From: Leucobacter chromiireducens subsp. chromiireducens
GTDB lineage: Bacteria; Actinomycetota; Actinomycetes; Actinomycetales; Microbacteriaceae
Assembly: GCF_016758255.1 (NCBI RefSeq)
Contig: NZ_QYAD01000004.1
Location: forward strand, 248,001-312,000
DNA length: 64,000 bases
Reading direction: 5' to 3'
The position numbers were made by a program, and so were the translations under genes. The notes under the pieces were generated by a model. That model ran no database searches. It worked only from the letters and a program-made list of their open reading frames with translations, and was not told the DNA's origin. Position 1 is the first letter of the stretch. Every line of letters starts with the position of its first letter. Of the stretch, positions 17,729 to 27,599 are shown in pieces.

Positions 17729-19230
17729 GAGTCCTCGCTCCAGAGCCCCGCCTCGCGTTCGCGCTCGAGCTCGGCGCGGGCCTCAGCCTTACCGTCCATC
17801 ATCTCGTGGTACTCGGTACGACGCTCCTTGTTGGTGCGACGCTGGTTCGGGTCCACGCGCAGGTCGGTGCCTCGGGCACCCATCTGCACTTCCGCCGCGC
17901 TCGTGACAGTCGGCTCCCAATCAAAGACAACGCCAGCACCCGGACCGATGACCACGGTGGAACCTGCAACCGCGCCCGCCTTGACCAGTGCGTCGTCGAT
18001 GCGGATCTTCTGCAGTCGATCGGCGAGGTATCCCACGGCCTCGTCGTTCTGGAAGTCAGTCTGTGCGACCCAGCGCTCGGGCTTCGGGCCGAGGATGCGG
18101 TAAATCGTTCCGTAGGTACCGCCCTCGGGAACGACGCGGAAACCGTTGTCGTCCTTCGCCTTCGGCGTGAGCACGATGCGCGGCTGCTCAGGCGCCTCAG
18201 CCAGCGCTTTCGCACGGGCCTCCTCGACCAGCGCACCAAGCGCGAAGCCGAGCTCACGCAGGCCCTCGTGCGACACGGTAGAGATGAGGAACACGCGGTA
18301 GCCACGCGCCTCAAGGTCCCCGCGCACGAACTCGGCGAGCTCGCGGCCCTCGGGAACGTCGATCTTGTTGAGCGCGATCAGCTGCGGGCGCTCAAGCAGA
18401 GGGATCTGCCCTTCAGGGACGGGGTATGCTTCGAGCTCGCGCAGAATCACGTCGAGATCCGAGATCGGGTCGCGGCCCGGCTCAAGCGTTGCGCAGTCAA
18501 GCACGTGCAGCAGTGCGCTGCACCGCTCAACGTGGCGCAGGAAGTCGAGGCCGAGGCCACGGCCCTCGCTCGCGCCCTCGATGAGTCCAGGGACGTCAGC
18601 AACGGTGAAGCGCGAGTCTCCCGCCTGCACGACGCCCAGGTTAGGGTGCAGCGTGGTGAAGGGGTAGTCCGCGATCTTCGGCTTCGCAGCGCTCATCGCG
18701 GCGATAAGACTCGACTTGCCTGCAGAGGGGTAGCCGACAAGCGCCACATCGGCGATTGTCTTCAGCTCGAGGGTCAGCGAACCCGCTTCGCCCTCGGTTC
18801 CGAGCAGCGCGAAGCCAGGAGCGATGCGCTTGGCACTCGCGAGCGCGTTGTTGCCGAGGCCGCCGATACCGCCACGTGCCGCGACGAAGCGCAGGCCGGG
18901 CTCGTTGAGGTCAACAAGCGTCTCCCCCGCAGCATCCTTGACGACGGTGCCAACGGGGACGGAGAGCACCATCTCTTCGCCCGTGGTGCCTGCACGGTAG
19001 CCGCCAGCGCCAAAGCCGCCGTTCTCCGCCATCCGGTGCGGGCGGCGGTGGAACTCAAGCAGGGTGGTGACCTGCGGGTCGGCAAGGATCACGATATCCC
19101 CGCCGTCGCCGCCGGCACCGCCATCTGGGCCCGCGAGTGGCTTGAACTTCTCGCGTCGGACCGACACGCAGCCGTTGCCGCCGCGTCCCGCCTGAAGGTG
19201 CACCTGCACCTGGTCAACAAATGTCACCAT
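17725..19230 (-). CDS. obg: GTPase Obg/CgtA
   Basis: 501 residues. It has the N-terminal glycine-rich Obg fold (about 1-160), a G domain with [10 protein letters not shown] (G1), DVPGLIEGA (G3) and NKID (G4), and a C-terminal OCT domain (about 350-430). A charged tail of about 70 residues follows. Obg is an essential GTPase that works on the 50S subunit and stress control. It comes after rplU-rpmA as in most bacteria and before proB. Confidence 0.96.
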   Translation of the reverse strand: MVTFVDQVQVHLQAGRGGNGCVSVRREKFKPLAGPDGGAGGDGGDIVILADPQVTTLLEFHRRPHRMAENGGFGAGGYRAGTTGEEMVLSVPVGTVVKDAAGETLVDLNEPGLRFVAARGGIGGLGNNALASAKRIAPGFALLGTEGEAGSLTLELKTIADVALVGYPSAGKSSLIAAMSAAKPKIADYPFTTLHPNLGVVQAGDSRFTVADVPGLIEGASEGRGLGLDFLRHVERCSALLHVLDCATLEPGRDPISDLDVILRELEAYPVPEGQIPLLERPQLIALNKIDVPEGRELAEFVRGDLEARGYRVFLISTVSHEGLRELGFALGALVEEARAKALAEAPEQPRIVLTPKAKDDNGFRVVPEGGTYGTIYRILGPKPERWVAQTDFQNDEAVGYLADRLQKIRIDDALVKAGAVAGSTVVIGPGAGVVFDWEPTVTSAAEVQMGARGTDLRVDPNQRRTNKERRTEYHEMMDGKAEARAELEREREAGLWSEDS

Positions 19231-19261
19231 GCTGAGAAATCCTTCGCTAGATACGGCAAAA

Positions 19262-19284
19262 GGCGAGCCGAAGCCCGCCTCGCC
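19262..19284 (-). terminator. terminator or attenuator after rpmA
   Basis: Minus-strand GGCGAG pairs with CTCGCC across an 11-base loop and is followed by TTTT. It sits in the 68-base rpmA-obg gap, so it would lower obg expression relative to the ribosomal genes. Confidence 0.5.
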
Positions 19285-19298
19285 GTTGATCGCCTAAG

Positions 19299-19553
19299 TT
19301 AGGCTGCGGAAACGATGTTGACGACCTTGCGGCCGCCCTTCGCACCAAACTCAACCGAGCCCGCTGCGAGAGCGAACAGGGTGTCGTCCTTGCCACGGCC
19401 GACGTTTGCGCCGGGGTGGAAACGGGTGCCGCGCTGGCGAACGATGATCTCGCCGGCGTTCACCTGCTGGCCGCCGAAGCGCTTCACGCCGAGGCGCTGT
19501 GCGTTCGAGTCGCGACCGTTCTTGCTGGAGCCCACGCCCTTTTTGGATGCCAT
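19299..19553 (-). CDS. rpmA: 50S ribosomal protein L27
   Basis: 84 residues. Characteristic N-terminus [20 protein letters not shown], then the L27 core [16 protein letters not shown]27 reaches the peptidyl transferase centre. It is second in the rplU-rpmA pair. There is no N-terminal processing extension as in Firmicutes. Confidence 0.97.
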   Translation of the reverse strand: MASKKGVGSSKNGRDSNAQRLGVKRFGGQQVNAGEIIVRQRGTRFHPGANVGRGKDDTLFALAAGSVEFGAKGGRKVVNIVSAA

Positions 19554-19587
19554 GAGTCTCTACTCCTTCGGTAGTGCCTGGAAAGTG

Positions 19588-19896
19588 TTACTTGATGCCG
19601 GTGACCTTGAGGCGCGTCAGATCCTGACGGTGCCCCTGGCGGCTCTTGTAACCGGTCTTGTTCTTGTAGCGCTGGATGACGATCTTCGGACCGCGGAGGT
19701 CGTTGAGAACCTCAGCCGTAACCTTGACCTTCGCGAGCGCCGAGGCGTCGGTGGTCACCTTGTCGCCGTCAACGAGCAGCACTGCGGGAAGCTCGAGCTT
19801 GCCCTCTGCGTCTCCCGAAACACGGTTGACGGTGATGATCGAGCCAACCTCGACCTTCTCCTGACGGCCGCTTGTGCGCACAACTGCGTAAACCAC
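19588..19896 (-). CDS. rplU: 50S ribosomal protein L21
   Basis: 102 residues, GTG start with AAGGG six bases ahead. L21 core [14 protein letters not shown] at the start and the C-terminal [20 protein letters not shown] motif. It is the first gene behind a strong promoter with a leader of about 90 bases, in which L21 or another ribosomal protein might act, though no clear structure was seen. Confidence 0.97.
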   Translation of the reverse strand: MVYAVVRTSGRQEKVEVGSIITVNRVSGDAEGKLELPAVLLVDGDKVTTDASALAKVKVTAEVLNDLRGPKIVIQRYKNKTGYKSRQGHRQDLTRLKVTGIK

Positions 19897-19994
19897 TTCT
19901 CACCCTTTTTCTTAGAGGATTTGTTTTCGTGTCGAAGCGCGGCCGTGCCGACTTCGAAGTCTGAGGTATGCCACCGGAGCGGCACCAACGCTCA

Positions 19995-20024
19995 ATAATA
20001 TCTCGGAGAACCGCACCTGGTCAA
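19995..20024 (-). promoter_or_regulatory. rplU: strong promoter of rplU-rpmA
   Basis: Minus strand TTGACC (20019-20024), 18-base spacer, TATTAT (19995-20000). It is the closest match to a vegetative sigma consensus in the window. The start of transcription would be near 19988. Confidence 0.75.
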
Positions 20025-20041
20025 ATAGGCGCGGCCGCGTG

Positions 20042-22453
20042 TCACTGTCGCTCGCTCTCCTTGCGGCGCACCGTTGCTTCGAGTGCCTCGGCGAGCGCAA
20101 GCTGAGCGGCCTGCGCGTCGTCCTTCGGCTGCTCGCTGCCCGGGCGGAGCGGCGCTGTCGTGACACGCCGACTGCGCGCACGCCCAGATCCCGCGCCCGG
20201 CGCCTCCGGAAGCGCGTCGAGTACCGAGTCGAGCAGGTTGCCCGACAGGGGGGCCTCCGCTACAGGAGCCGGCTCAGCCGCACGCTCGAACGACGACCCG
20301 TCACCGGTGGCGCGCGCCGCACGCGAGGAAACTCGACCGGTCTGTCGGGGCTGGCTTCCGCCGGTACGATCTGCGATCTCTGCCTGGGGCTCGGCCTCCT
20401 TCGCGACGGGAATCGTCGAAGCCGCGACCTGTGCGAGCATGTTCTTCGCACCGTCGGTGATGGAGTGAGCCTTCGCATCGTGCTGCGGCTGCGCCGACTG
20501 CTGGGCGCCCCCACCATTTCCGCCATTGCCGCCGTTGTTGTTCCCGCGGCCGCCTCGCTTCGTGGCGCGCGCCGGCGCCTCGCTGCGGTGCTTTGTGACG
20601 GGCTCATGGTGCACGATCACGCCACGGCCAGCGCACACGTCGCAGGGCTCGCTGAACGACTCGAGCAGGCCAAGGCCCAGCTTCTTGCGCGTCATCTGGA
20701 CGAGGCCGAGCGAGGTCACTTCGGCAACCTGATGCTTCGTGCGGTCCCGGCTCAGGCACTCCACCATGCGGCGGAGCACGAGGTCGCGGTTCGACTCGAG
20801 CACCATGTCAATGAAGTCGACCACGATGATGCCACCGATGTCGCGCAGACGCAGCTGACGCACGATCTCTTCAGCGGCCTCGAGGTTGTTCTTTGTGACA
20901 GTCTCCTCAAGGTTGCCACCCGAACCGACAAACTTGCCCGTGTTCACGTCGACCACGGTCATGGCCTCGGTGCGGTCGATGACGAGCGAACCACCGGAGG
21001 GCAGCCACACCTTTCGGTCGAGCGCCTTTGCGATCTGCTCGGTGACGCGGTACTCGTCAAAGATGTCCCGCTCGCCGGAGTAGCGCTCGACGCGCTCCAG
21101 GAGATCGGGCGCCACCTGCGAGAGGTAGTTCTCGATCACGGTGTATGTGTCTTCACCGGCGATCTTCAGCTTCTGGAAGTCCTCGTTGAAGACATCACGC
21201 ACGATCTTGATGAGCATGTCGGGCTCGGAGTGCAGCAGCACGGGCCCGCCACCCTTCGCAACGCGCTTCTGGATCGACTCCCACTGACGGGTGAGGCGCT
21301 GCACGTCATGGGTGAGCTGGTCCTCGGTTGCGCCCTCGGCCGCGGTGCGGACGATAACGCCAGCGCCCGTGGGGAGCACCTCCTTGAGAATCTTCTTCAG
21401 GCGCGCACGCTCAGTATCGGGGAGCTTGCGTGAGATGCCGTTCATGGCACCGCCGGGCACGTACACGAGGAAGCGGCCGGGCAACGAAATCTGACTGGTC
21501 AGGCGTGCACCCTTGTGTCCCACAGGATCCTTCGTCACCTGCACGAGGACCTGGTCACCGGGCTTCAGCGCGTTCTCAATCTTCCGCGCGGTGTTGCCGC
21601 CTTCAAATTCCGACCAGTCAACCTCGCCCGAGTACAGGACGGCATTGCGGCCACGGCCGATGTCGACGAACGCTGCCTCCATGCTCGGGAGCACGTTCTG
21701 AACACGGCCGAGGTACACATTGCCGATGAGAGACGACTCGCTCGAGCGCGCGACGTAGTGCTCGACGAGCACCTTGTCTTCGAGCACACCGATCTGCACG
21801 CGGTCAGCGGTCGTGCGCACGATCATCTCGCGATCGACCGACTCGCGGCGCGCGAGGAACTCCGATTCGGTAATGACCACGCGGCGGCGGCCTGCGTCGC
21901 GGCCATCGCGGCGGCGCTGCTTCTTGGCCTCGAGCCGGGTCGATCCCTTGACCTTCTGCGGCTCGGTGATCACGGGCGCCTGGCGCTGCGGGCGACGGCT
22001 GCCCTCGTCCTCGGGAGCGGAATCGCCGCCACCGTTCCGACGGCGACGGGTGCGCGAGGAGGACGAAGCGCCCGCGCTCTCGCGCTCATCTACATCGCTC
22101 TCGGGGTGCAGGTGCTGATCGAGAATGTCATCGAGCTGGCGCAGCTCACTCGGTCGCAGTTCGCTCCGGCGGGGCCGCGGCGCGATCGGCGGCACGTCTG
22201 GCGCCAAGAAGATGAGGCGAGTCGTCGCGCGGAAGCGCTCCTCGGGGGTCATCTCCGACAGCGGCAGCACGAGGGGGGTGACCCGTTCCTCTGCCGCAGC
22301 CTGGGGGGCCTCAGCTTCCCCCTCCGCAGACGCTACCTCGGTGGCGTCTGCTTCCGTCGTGTTCGTGTCGCTGGGAGTCTCCGCCTCGGTGTCGACCACC
22401 TCTGGCAGCTGCGGCTCCGAGTCGTGCTGTTCTTCTGTAGTCTGCTTCACCAT
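20042..22453 (-). CDS. ribonuclease E/G
   Basis: 803 residues. It is the endoribonuclease for mRNA decay and rRNA/tRNA processing. An acidic N-terminal extension (about 1-100) and a basic Arg-rich stretch (about 125-210, with NGGGDSAPEDEG) precede the S1 domain (LIGNVYLGRVQNVLPSMEAA). The catalytic part has DRTEAMTVVDVNTGKFVG and IGGIIVVDFIDM, giving the two Asp residues. The zinc-link CDVCAGRG follows, and then a C-terminal Gly/Asn/Gln-rich tail. AAGGAG precedes the chosen ATG. It ends just upstream of the rplU promoter, the usual gene order. Confidence 0.93.
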   Translation of the reverse strand: MVKQTTEEQHDSEPQLPEVVDTEAETPSDTNTTEADATEVASAEGEAEAPQAAAEERVTPLVLPLSEMTPEERFRATTRLIFLAPDVPPIAPRPRRSELRPSELRQLDDILDQHLHPESDVDERESAGASSSSRTRRRRNGGGDSAPEDEGSRRPQRQAPVITEPQKVKGSTRLEAKKQRRRDGRDAGRRRVVITESEFLARRESVDREMIVRTTADRVQIGVLEDKVLVEHYVARSSESSLIGNVYLGRVQNVLPSMEAAFVDIGRGRNAVLYSGEVDWSEFEGGNTARKIENALKPGDQVLVQVTKDPVGHKGARLTSQISLPGRFLVYVPGGAMNGISRKLPDTERARLKKILKEVLPTGAGVIVRTAAEGATEDQLTHDVQRLTRQWESIQKRVAKGGGPVLLHSEPDMLIKIVRDVFNEDFQKLKIAGEDTYTVIENYLSQVAPDLLERVERYSGERDIFDEYRVTEQIAKALDRKVWLPSGGSLVIDRTEAMTVVDVNTGKFVGSGGNLEETVTKNNLEAAEEIVRQLRLRDIGGIIVVDFIDMVLESNRDLVLRRMVECLSRDRTKHQVAEVTSLGLVQMTRKKLGLGLLESFSEPCDVCAGRGVIVHHEPVTKHRSEAPARATKRGGRGNNNGGNGGNGGGAQQSAQPQHDAKAHSITDGAKNMLAQVAASTIPVAKEAEPQAEIADRTGGSQPRQTGRVSSRAARATGDGSSFERAAEPAPVAEAPLSGNLLDSVLDALPEAPGAGSGRARSRRVTTAPLRPGSEQPKDDAQAAQLALAEALEATVRRKESERQ

Positions 22454-22762
22454 TCCTGGTGTCTCCTTCGGTCCGGAGAAAGCATTGCTCGCTCCGGCAA
22501 TTCTTTGTTCGGCGGGTGATCCCGCAAATCCTGTTCCCCGCGGATGCCTGCACCCGCGCTCGGTCGTTCCTCGACCGGTGACGGCCTGGCGGCCGCCAAA
22601 AGACTGTGCGTGCTGTTCCCAATTCCGGGGTGACATGCACTGCGATACTCATTATGTCACGCTCCCCCTGGATTCCGCAGGATCTCGCGCGAACGCAGCA
22701 ACACCGCGTCACCAGCCGGGCGTGGGACGCGTGTTCGCAGGAAACCACGCAGGCAAGCACAT

Positions 22763-22768
22763 TAGGAT
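22763..22768 (+). promoter_or_regulatory. -10 box of the VKOR gene
   Basis: TAGGAT followed by seven bases and the ATG. It gives an essentially leaderless start. Confidence 0.45.
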
Positions 22769-22775
22769 CGGCGGC

Positions 22776-23387
22776 ATGAGCTCTGCACTTGAGACCAACC
22801 GGCGCCCCATAGGTTTCGCCGTGTTCACGATCATCGCTGGCGCGGTGGGCTGGTTCGCGTCCTGGGAGCTCCTCACGGAGTACATCAAGACCCTCGCGCA
22901 GCCCGGCTACGTGCCGAACTGCGCGGTGAGCATTCTGGTGACGTGTGGCCCCAACATGGGGTCGTGGCAGGGCTCGGTGCTCGGATTCAGCAACACCATC
23001 ATCGGCGTCGCCGCGTTCATGGCGCCGATCATCGTCGGCGTCGCGCTCCTCGCCGGCGCGCGCTTTGCCCCGTGGTTCTGGCGCATCTACCAGCTCGGAC
23101 TTCTCGCGGGCTTCGTCTTTGTCTGCTGGCTGTTCACCCAGAGTGTCTACTCGCTCGGCACACTCTGCCCGTGGTGCATGGTGGTCTGGTCGGCCATGAT
23201 CCCGCTCTGGTGGTTCAGTGCGTTCACCCCCGACGCAGCGGGGCTCATTCCTGGCTCAGAGACGCGCCGCCGCGGTTTCCAGCAGGCTCAGTCGTGGGCA
23301 TGGGTGCTGGTCCTCGTGACCGTGCTCATCATTGCGTTCCTCGCCCAGATGCAGCTCGACTGGCTCGCAGAGTTCGCGCGAAACTAG
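22776..23387 (+). CDS. vitamin K epoxide reductase family membrane protein
   Basis: 203 residues, with about five membrane segments. VKOR homologs re-oxidise DsbA-like proteins with menaquinone during disulfide formation outside the membrane. The outer Cys pair is CAVSILVTCGPNMG and the active site is LCPWCMVVW. The residue pattern NMGSWQGSVLGFSNT is typical. No DsbA-like partner is fused or adjacent. It is convergent with coaE, seven bases apart. Confidence 0.9.
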   Translation: MSSALETNRRPIGFAVFTIIAGAVGWFASWELLTEYIKTLAQPGYVPNCAVSILVTCGPNMGSWQGSVLGFSNTIIGVAAFMAPIIVGVALLAGARFAPWFWRIYQLGLLAGFVFVCWLFTQSVYSLGTLCPWCMVVWSAMIPLWWFSAFTPDAAGLIPGSETRRRGFQQAQSWAWVLVLVTVLIIAFLAQMQLDWLAEFARN

Positions 23388-23393
23388 CCCGGT

Positions 23394-24017
23394 TCAGGCA
23401 CCTTCCGCATCGGCGGGAGCCGAGGTGAGACGCTGCCAGAGCGCATCAACCTGGGCGATCGTGTCCGCCTCGCTCCCCGAAGTGTCGATGATGACGTCGG
23501 CAATAGCGCGCCGCTCAGCGTCGCTCGCCTGATTCGCGATCCTGTTGCGTGCGTCTTCGACGGTCATGCCGCGGTGCTCCGCCATTCGCGCGATGCGAGT
23601 CTCCGGCGGAGCTTCAGCGACAACCACCAGATCAAACGGCAGCTCGCGCGCCGCTTCCACGAGCAGCGGAATCTCGTACACGATCACCCCGGCTGGGTTG
23701 GCGTCGCGGGCAACGCCCACAGCCTCGGTGAACAGCCGTTGCACCTCGGGGTGCACGATCCCGTTGAGGGCGCTGAGCGCGGCTGCGTCGGCGAACACGA
23801 TGGCCCCCAGCGCAGCACGATCGAGTGAGCCGTCGTCCCGGATCACCTGCTCTGCGCCGAAGTGGTGTGCCACTTGGGCGAGCCCCGGAGTACCCGGCGC
23901 CACGGCATCTCGGGCGAGCTGGTCAGCGTCAATCCGTGTTGCTCCGAGCTCAGCCAGGCGGTGGCCGATCGTCGATTTGCCTGCGGCGATGCCGCCCGTG
24001 AGTCCGATCAGCGTCAT
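23394..24017 (-). CDS. coaE: dephospho-CoA kinase
   Basis: 207 residues. Last step of CoA synthesis. P-loop GLTGGIAAGKST at residues 4-15, then RIDADQLARDAV and the YEIPLLVEA lid region. The C-terminal UPF0157-like extension found in some actinobacteria is absent. The ATG is six bases after TACGCT, which decides the start. Confidence 0.95.
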   Translation of the reverse strand: MTLIGLTGGIAAGKSTIGHRLAELGATRIDADQLARDAVAPGTPGLAQVAHHFGAEQVIRDDGSLDRAALGAIVFADAAALSALNGIVHPEVQRLFTEAVGVARDANPAGVIVYEIPLLVEAARELPFDLVVVAEAPPETRIARMAEHRGMTVEDARNRIANQASDAERRAIADVIIDTSGSEADTIAQVDALWQRLTSAPADAEGA

Positions 24018-24023
24018 GCCTCC

Positions 24024-24029
24024 AGCGTA
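24024..24029 (-). promoter_or_regulatory. coaE: -10 box, leaderless start of coaE
   Basis: TACGCT, six bases (GGAGGC), then ATG at 24017. The spacer also resembles a ribosome site, so the two readings cannot be separated from sequence alone. Confidence 0.5.
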
Positions 24030-24081
24030 GCGCGCTGCACTGCCATGCCCGCTATGCTGACGACCACAGAGGGAGGCACGC

Positions 24082-24684
24082 ATGCTCGAGGTCATCACCG
24101 GCACCACGCTCGCAGCTTCCGCGGGCCTCAACGCCTACATCCCGCTCCTCGGGCTCGGGCTCCTCTCCAGGTTTACAAGCTGGGTCGAGCTTCCCGCCGG
24201 CTGGGCCTGGCTTGAGAATGGGTGGAGCCTCGGGATCCTCGGCGTACTTCTTCTCCTCGAGGTAATCGTCGACAAGGTGCCCGCGCTCGACAGCATGAAC
24301 GACATTCTGCAGACCCTCGTGCGCCCGGCCTCTGGCGGCATGGTGTTCGCCGCGGGAGCCGCAAGCGATACGGTCGCGGTCGCCGACCCTGTCGCATTCG
24401 CAGACTCACCGCAGTTCTGGCCGTTTCTCGCGGGTGTGGTGATCGCGCTGATCCCCCACCTCCTCAAGGCGATCGCACGCCCCGTATTGAATGTATTGAC
24501 AGCGGGGGCCGGTGCGGCAATCTCCAGCTTCCTCGAGGACATCGGTGCGGTGCTGCTGACGATCCTCGCTGTGCTCGTCCCGCTCGTTGCACTCGGTGCG
24601 CTCATCCTCGTCGTGGTGATGATGGTGCGCAGACTGAGCCGAGTGCGGCGAATGCGAGCAGCGCGGGACCAGGCCGCCACGTAA
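24082..24684 (+). CDS. DUF4126 membrane protein
   Basis: 200 residues with about five hydrophobic segments and a basic C-terminus. The conserved part of the family is visible: ASAGLNAYIPLL near the start, LLEVIVDKVPALDSMND, RPASGGMVFAAG. GGGAGG precedes the ATG. Function is unknown. It is divergent from coaE and convergent with rpsA, sharing the terminator at 24737. Confidence 0.82.
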   Translation: MLEVITGTTLAASAGLNAYIPLLGLGLLSRFTSWVELPAGWAWLENGWSLGILGVLLLLEVIVDKVPALDSMNDILQTLVRPASGGMVFAAGAASDTVAVADPVAFADSPQFWPFLAGVVIALIPHLLKAIARPVLNVLTAGAGAAISSFLEDIGAVLLTILAVLVPLVALGALILVVVMMVRRLSRVRRMRAARDQAAT

Positions 24685-24736
24685 CGCTGCTCGACTGCAC
24701 CTCCCGGCATCCCGGCATCCCAGCGCCCTGGATACG

Positions 24737-24774
24737 CCGAAGGCCCGGCCACCTTTCGGTGTCCGGGCCTTCGG
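24737..24774. terminator. bidirectional terminator, DUF4126 / rpsA
   Basis: A perfect 12-base stem (CCGAAGGCCCGG) with a 14-base loop sits between two convergent genes. There is no long T-run on either side. Confidence 0.75.
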
Positions 24775-24783
24775 TGCGGAGGG

Positions 24784-26232
24784 TTAGTTGCCCTCGAGCT
24801 GTGCCTTCAGCGCAGCGAGTGCCGCGTCGTCAGCAAGCGCGCCGGTCGAAGCCGAGTCGCTCGAGAAGCTCGAACCTGCAGCCTCGGACGCAGCCGGGGC
24901 CGCGATGACCTCGGTGAGTGCCGTGGCGACCTGCTTCTTGTGAGCCTCCCAGCGCTCCTGGGCAGCAGCGTACTCCTGCTCCCACTTCTCGCGCTGCGAC
25001 TCGAAGCCTTCCTTCCACTCCTGCGTCTCAGGATCGAAGCCCTCGGGGTACTTGTACTCGCCGTTCTCGTCGTACTCCGTGGTCATGCCGTAGAGTGCGG
25101 GATCGAACTCGGTGCCCTCGGGGTCAACGCCGTCGTTCGCCTGCTTGAGGCTGAGCGAGATGCGGCGGCGATCGAGATCGATGTCGATGATCTTGACGAA
25201 GACCTCCTGGCCGGCCGAAACGACCTGCTCAGCGAGCTCAACGTGCTGACCCGACAGCTCGGAGATGTGCACGAGGCCCTCGATGCCGTCGGCAACGCGA
25301 ACGAACGCACCGAAGGGAACGAGCTTCGTGACCACGCCCGGGGCGATCTGGCCGATCGCGTGGGTGCGGGCGAAGACCTGCCACGGATCCTCCTGCGTCG
25401 CCTTGAGCGACAGCGAGACGCGCTCGCGGTCGAGCTCGACGGAGAGCACCTCGACGGTAACTTCCTGGCCGACCTCGACGACGTCCGAAGCGTGCTCGAT
25501 GTGCTTCCAGGACAGCTCGGAGACGTGCACGAGGCCGTCCACGCCGCCCAGGTCGACGAACGCACCGAAGTTGACGATCGACGAGATAACACCCTTGCGC
25601 ACCTGGCCGGGCTTGAGCTCAGCGAGGAACGAAGAGCGGGTAGCCGACTGCGTCTCCTCGAGGAGCGCGCGGCGCGACAGCACCACGTTGTTGCGGTTCT
25701 TGTCGAGCTCGAGGATCTTCGCCTCGATCTCCTGGCCCAGGTACGGGGTCAGGTCGCGCACGCGGCGCAGCTCGATGAGCGAAGCCGGGAGGAAGCCGCG
25801 GAGTCCGATGTCAACGATGAGGCCGCCCTTGACAACCTCGATGACGGTGCCGGTGACGACACCCTCGTTCTCCTTGATCTTCTCCACGTCGCCCCAAGCA
25901 CGCTCGTACTGAGCGCGCTTCTTGGACAGGATCAGGCGACCTTCCTTGTCCTCCTTCTGGAGAACGAGTGCCTCAACAGAGTCGCCAACCTCGACGACCT
26001 CATCGGGGTCGACGTCGTGCTTGATGGACAGCTCGCGCGAGGGGATAACACCCTCGGTCTTGAACCCGACGTCGAGGAGCACCTCGTCGCGGTCAATCTT
26101 CACAACGGTGCCCTCGATGAGGTCGCCGTCGTTGAAGGACTTAATGGTCAGTTCGACCGCAGCAAGGAAGTCATCGGCCGAGCCGATGTCGTTGATCGCG
26201 ACCTGCTTGCTGGTGGTCGTTGCGTTCGTCAT
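24784..26232 (-). CDS. rpsA: 30S ribosomal protein S1
   Basis: 482 residues. Four S1 RNA-binding domains are visible, starting near residues 35, 120, 205 and 290 (for example GTVVKIDRDEVLLDVGFKTE and GVISSIVNFGAFVDLGGVDG). An acidic C-terminal region of about 120 residues without S1 repeats follows, as in other actinobacteria. S1 helps mRNA binding to the 30S subunit. The gene stands alone. The upstream 125 bases must hold its promoter but no clear -35/-10 pair was picked out. Confidence 0.96.
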   Translation of the reverse strand: MTNATTTSKQVAINDIGSADDFLAAVELTIKSFNDGDLIEGTVVKIDRDEVLLDVGFKTEGVIPSRELSIKHDVDPDEVVEVGDSVEALVLQKEDKEGRLILSKKRAQYERAWGDVEKIKENEGVVTGTVIEVVKGGLIVDIGLRGFLPASLIELRRVRDLTPYLGQEIEAKILELDKNRNNVVLSRRALLEETQSATRSSFLAELKPGQVRKGVISSIVNFGAFVDLGGVDGLVHVSELSWKHIEHASDVVEVGQEVTVEVLSVELDRERVSLSLKATQEDPWQVFARTHAIGQIAPGVVTKLVPFGAFVRVADGIEGLVHISELSGQHVELAEQVVSAGQEVFVKIIDIDLDRRRISLSLKQANDGVDPEGTEFDPALYGMTTEYDENGEYKYPEGFDPETQEWKEGFESQREKWEQEYAAAQERWEAHKKQVATALTEVIAAPAASEAAGSSFSSDSASTGALADDAALAALKAQLEGN

Positions 26233-26357
26233 GTAAATGGTCTCCAGAATGGACAGGATATTCAGGCGATGCGTGCCAAAATCTTTTCAACCCGGGTTCG
26301 GGCCAAATACGCACTCATCGCATGTGGACATGGTTGAGTCGCCACAAATGTGACAGC

Positions 26358-27428
26358 TCAGTCTATCGCGGCATTCTCGTGAGTTGCAAGCGCAGAAGCG
26401 GGGCGTTTCGCGCGCTGCGTTGCCAGCCCGACGAAGACCCCCACGATGGCGATCGCGAGCCCAGCAAGGAACACGAGCAGCTTGATATTGGCGTCGATCG
26501 TTGCGTCTTCCCAGCGCAGCAGGTTCGGGGCGAACTGCCACGGCTCCCCCAGCACCCGCGCCACGGCCCAGTCGACTCCCACCCCGGACGCACCGAGCAG
26601 CGCCGCAATGATCGAGACCCGCAGGGCAACTGGTCCGGGAACATACCGGATCACAAGCGCCACCGCCCACACGAGCGAGAGGCCAATGGCAGCGAGGGGC
26701 AGCATGAGTTGCAGCCAGAGCCCGGGCTTCCCCACCGCCACGGCGATCACCCCGAGGAACACCGCGATCGCAACAGTGTCGATCGCGAGCGTGAGCACGG
26801 TGCGGTGCCGACGCAATGAACCAGGAAGCGGGAGAAGCGAAAGCAGGATCGGGGTGAACACCACGAGCAGTCCCAGGAGCACTGCGGAGATCGCAATCCA
26901 GACCCAGATGCCGGGTGCTGACTGCAGCCACACCACCACGAGGAGCACCAGGAGGCTGAGAAGGGCACCACCCAGCGCCCACCACCCGGGTCGAGGGATC
27001 CCCAGCAGGGGCAGCGTGGTGAGGCTGAACGCGATGCCGACCGCGGGCAACACGATCCAGAACCAGCTCAGCGAGTGTGACACTGAAAGATTGACAATCA
27101 GGCACGTGAGAATCGTCGCAGCGTATGCGATCGCGGTGCTCCACAGAATCGCGGAGCGCCACCCACGGTAGACCCTGGCATCGCGCGAGTCAGCTCGCGC
27201 CTCATGGTCCTCGCTCGCGCTAATGAGTTCCTGCCCCGTCACACCGAGTTCTGCGGCAAGCGCCTGCACCATGGTGATATCCGGGTACGAGAGACCACGC
27301 TCCCACTTTGACACTGCGGACTCGGTCACGTGGAGGCGAGCCGCGAGCTCCTTCTGGGTGAGTCCGAGTGCGCGCCGGCGCTCGGTGACGAAGCGGCCGA
27401 GATCGCGCTTAGTGATGTCCGTGTTCAT
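26358..27428 (-). CDS. XRE-family regulator fused to a membrane domain
   Basis: 356 residues. The N-terminal helix-turn-helix of the XRE type (about 8-65: RRALGLTQKELAARLHVTES, AVSKWERGLSYPDI) is followed by seven or eight hydrophobic segments and a short cytoplasmic tail. Membrane-tethered XRE proteins can sense envelope state and regulate nearby genes, but no obvious target is adjacent. The loops carry no known sensing domain. The 125 bases between this gene and rpsA show no further gene. Confidence 0.8.
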   Translation of the reverse strand: MNTDITKRDLGRFVTERRRALGLTQKELAARLHVTESAVSKWERGLSYPDITMVQALAAELGVTGQELISASEDHEARADSRDARVYRGWRSAILWSTAIAYAATILTCLIVNLSVSHSLSWFWIVLPAVGIAFSLTTLPLLGIPRPGWWALGGALLSLLVLLVVVWLQSAPGIWVWIAISAVLLGLLVVFTPILLSLLPLPGSLRRHRTVLTLAIDTVAIAVFLGVIAVAVGKPGLWLQLMLPLAAIGLSLVWAVALVIRYVPGPVALRVSIIAALLGASGVGVDWAVARVLGEPWQFAPNLLRWEDATIDANIKLLVFLAGLAIAIVGVFVGLATQRAKRPASALATHENAAID

Positions 27429-27599
27429 GCCACCATCTCACCACGTCCGTGTGGCGAGGCAAGGTCCCGCCTCTTCGAAAACCGCGGAAATCCGCCACTC
27501 GACTGTCTGGCCAGTCGCTTGTTCCGCCGAGAGTTGTTTACAGAGTGTCGCAGAGACGGGTGCGGCCCGAGTACTCCACACGCACACAGACGCAGTCGT

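Noticed and set aside
24940-26337. Long plus-strand open frame over rpsA (465 codons)
   Set aside because: It is antisense to a certain S1 gene; the Asp/Leu/Val-rich product is the mirror of S1 codon use in high G+C DNA.
26233-26357. Structured leader or riboswitch for rpsA
   Set aside because: A CCCGGGTTCGGG hairpin is present but no known riboswitch pattern or conserved fold could be recognised.
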